Assembly (NCBI GenBank): GCA_016778895.1
Contig: JADHOR010000005.1
Location: 1 to 33,635, forward strand
Length of the DNA stretch: 33,635 nucleotides
Source of the DNA: Candidatus Puniceispirillum sp.
GTDB lineage: Bacteria; Pseudomonadota; Alphaproteobacteria; Puniceispirillales; Puniceispirillaceae
Reading direction: 5' to 3'
The position numbers and the translations under genes were made by a program. The notes beneath the pieces are model-generated. The model had not been told where the DNA came from. It saw nothing but the letters and a program-made list of their open reading frames with translations, and searched no databases. Each line of letters starts with the position of its first letter. Within the stretch, counting starts at the first letter, position 1. Of this stretch, positions 32,852 to 33,635 are shown piece after piece.

Positions 32852-33635
32852 ATGATCAACACGGTAGCAGTAATTGGTGGTTCTGGATTTGTTGGGCGGG
32901 CAACTGTCGAGCGGCTGGCGCGTGCCGGCAAGCAAATTATTGTTCTATGCCGCAATAGTGAACGCGCAAAATACCTGAAACCCTTGGGCAATGTTGGCCA
33001 GATCACCCTATTGGCAGGAAACGCAACGGATCAAACCGTGCTGGAGACTGTCATCAAATCGGCCGATGCAGTGGTAAATCTTGTGGGTATTCTGGCCGAA
33101 GGTGGTGGTCAGAAATTTGCCACATTGCAGGCCGATCTGCCCGGGCGCATTGGGGCATTGGCAAAAGCCAATGGTGTTGGCTCGGTCGTCCATGTGTCGG
33201 CGATTGGTGCTGACCCCAACTCGCTAAGCCACTATGCGCAAAGCAAAGCTGCTGGTGAAGCTAATCTTTTATCGGCGTTTCCAGCGGCGGTGGTGCTGCG
33301 GCCGTCAATTATTTTTGGCCCGCGTGATGATTTCTTCAACCGCTTTGCCGCAATGGCCATGATGGCACCGGCGCTACCCTTGCCGGGTGGCGGCAAGATG
33401 CAGATGCAGCCGGTTTACGTAGAGGATGTTGTTGGTGCAATCATCGGAAGTCTTGGGCTGGCCGACAAACTGGCCAAGCCTGCTGAGGGCAAGATCTATG
33501 AACTTGGCGGGCCGGAGACATATAGTTTCCGGCGATTGATGGAGATTACATTGCGGCAGATTGGACGCCGGCGTCTACTTGTGCCAGTGCCATTTTTGGC
33601 ATTGTCATGCGGTGCGGTTTTAGCCGGACTATTGC
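32852..33635 (+). CDS. NDUFA9-like NAD(P)-binding protein (complex I accessory), 3' end cut by window
   Basis: A short-chain dehydrogenase/epimerase-fold protein of the group related to mitochondrial NDUFA9, an accessory subunit of complex I. 261 codons are visible before the window ends, so the C-terminus is missing. The Rossmann motif is GGSGFVG (9-15). VVNLVGILAEGG, VHVSAIGADP, the YAQSK active-site-type Tyr-x3-Lys, the LRPSIIFGPRDDFFNRFA block and QPVYVEDV follow, all typical of NDUFA9-type proteins. The extant C-terminal stretch becomes hydrophobic (VPVPFLALSCGAVLAG). ATG 32852 has AGGGG seven bases upstream; GTG codons at 32846 and 32849 are possible but less likely. Other atypical SDRs are the main alternative. 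Confidence 0.87.
   Translation, partial: MINTVAVIGGSGFVGRATVERLARAGKQIIVLCRNSERAKYLKPLGNVGQITLLAGNATDQTVLETVIKSADAVVNLVGILAEGGGQKFATLQADLPGRIGALAKANGVGSVVHVSAIGADPNSLSHYAQSKAAGEANLLSAFPAAVVLRPSIIFGPRDDFFNRFAAMAMMAPALPLPGGGKMQMQPVYVEDVVGAIIGSLGLADKLAKPAEGKIYELGGPETYSFRRLMEITLRQIGRRRLLVPVPFLALSCGAVLAGLL

Overview
The window reads as chromosomal housekeeping DNA from an alphaproteobacterium. The evidence is gene content and order: chvI-chvG-rapZ-ahcY, tsaE-addB-addA-trxA, the opposing block aroA-cmk-rpsA-ihfB-lapA-trpF-trpB-trpA-accD-folC, a TIGR02300 (FYDLN acid) protein divergent from aroA beside tRNA-Ala, and rnd-lptC-lptA-lptB-ptsN. The protein sequences also look alphaproteobacterial, including the AddAB nuclease-helicase pair and NDUFS6-like and NDUFA9-like respiratory accessory proteins. 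A compact marine lineage such as SAR116 is a guess I cannot test here. I see no insertion sequence, prophage, integron, CRISPR array or restriction island.

Layout. 1-1303: tRNA-Arg(CCG) and a YadG-like ABC ATPase, both on the minus strand. 1607-17321, plus strand: a zf-CHCC zinc protein, polA, chvI-chvG, rapZ, ahcY, tsaE, addB-addA and trxA. 17347-17379: a terminator hairpin at the convergent trxA/folC junction. 17357-27277, minus strand: folC, accD, trpA, trpB, trpF, lapA-like, ihfB, rpsA, cmk and aroA (listed in map order; transcription runs from aroA towards folC). 27533-28258, plus strand: the acidic FYDLN-family protein and tRNA-Ala(GGC). 28469-32523, minus strand: ptsN, lptB, lptA, lptC, rnd and tRNA-Leu(CAG). 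From 32852, plus strand: an NDUFA9-like protein cut by the window edge.

How the genes work together. ChvG/ChvI is a cell-envelope two-component system. LptA, LptB and LptC are parts of the lipopolysaccharide export bridge. PolA, AddA and AddB serve DNA replication and repair. TrpF, TrpB and TrpA complete the tryptophan pathway, and AroA supplies its chorismate precursor. AccD starts fatty acid synthesis. IhfB, RpsA and Cmk serve nucleoid architecture, translation and CTP supply. Several pairs are translationally coupled by short overlaps (aroA/cmk, accD/folC, addB/addA).

The most notable pattern is contraction of conserved clusters. The chvG-ahcY interval lacks hprK, EIIA and HPr. The tsaE-addB interval lacks the cell-wall recycling pair amgK/murU. 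The lptB-ptsN interval lacks rpoN and hpf. RapZ also carries His instead of Lys in its Walker A motif. I did not find an undescribed multi-gene system. The leads are these losses, the RapZ variant, an uncertain ChvG start, RNA hairpins around ptsN and rpsA, and the poorly understood acidic FYDLN protein.
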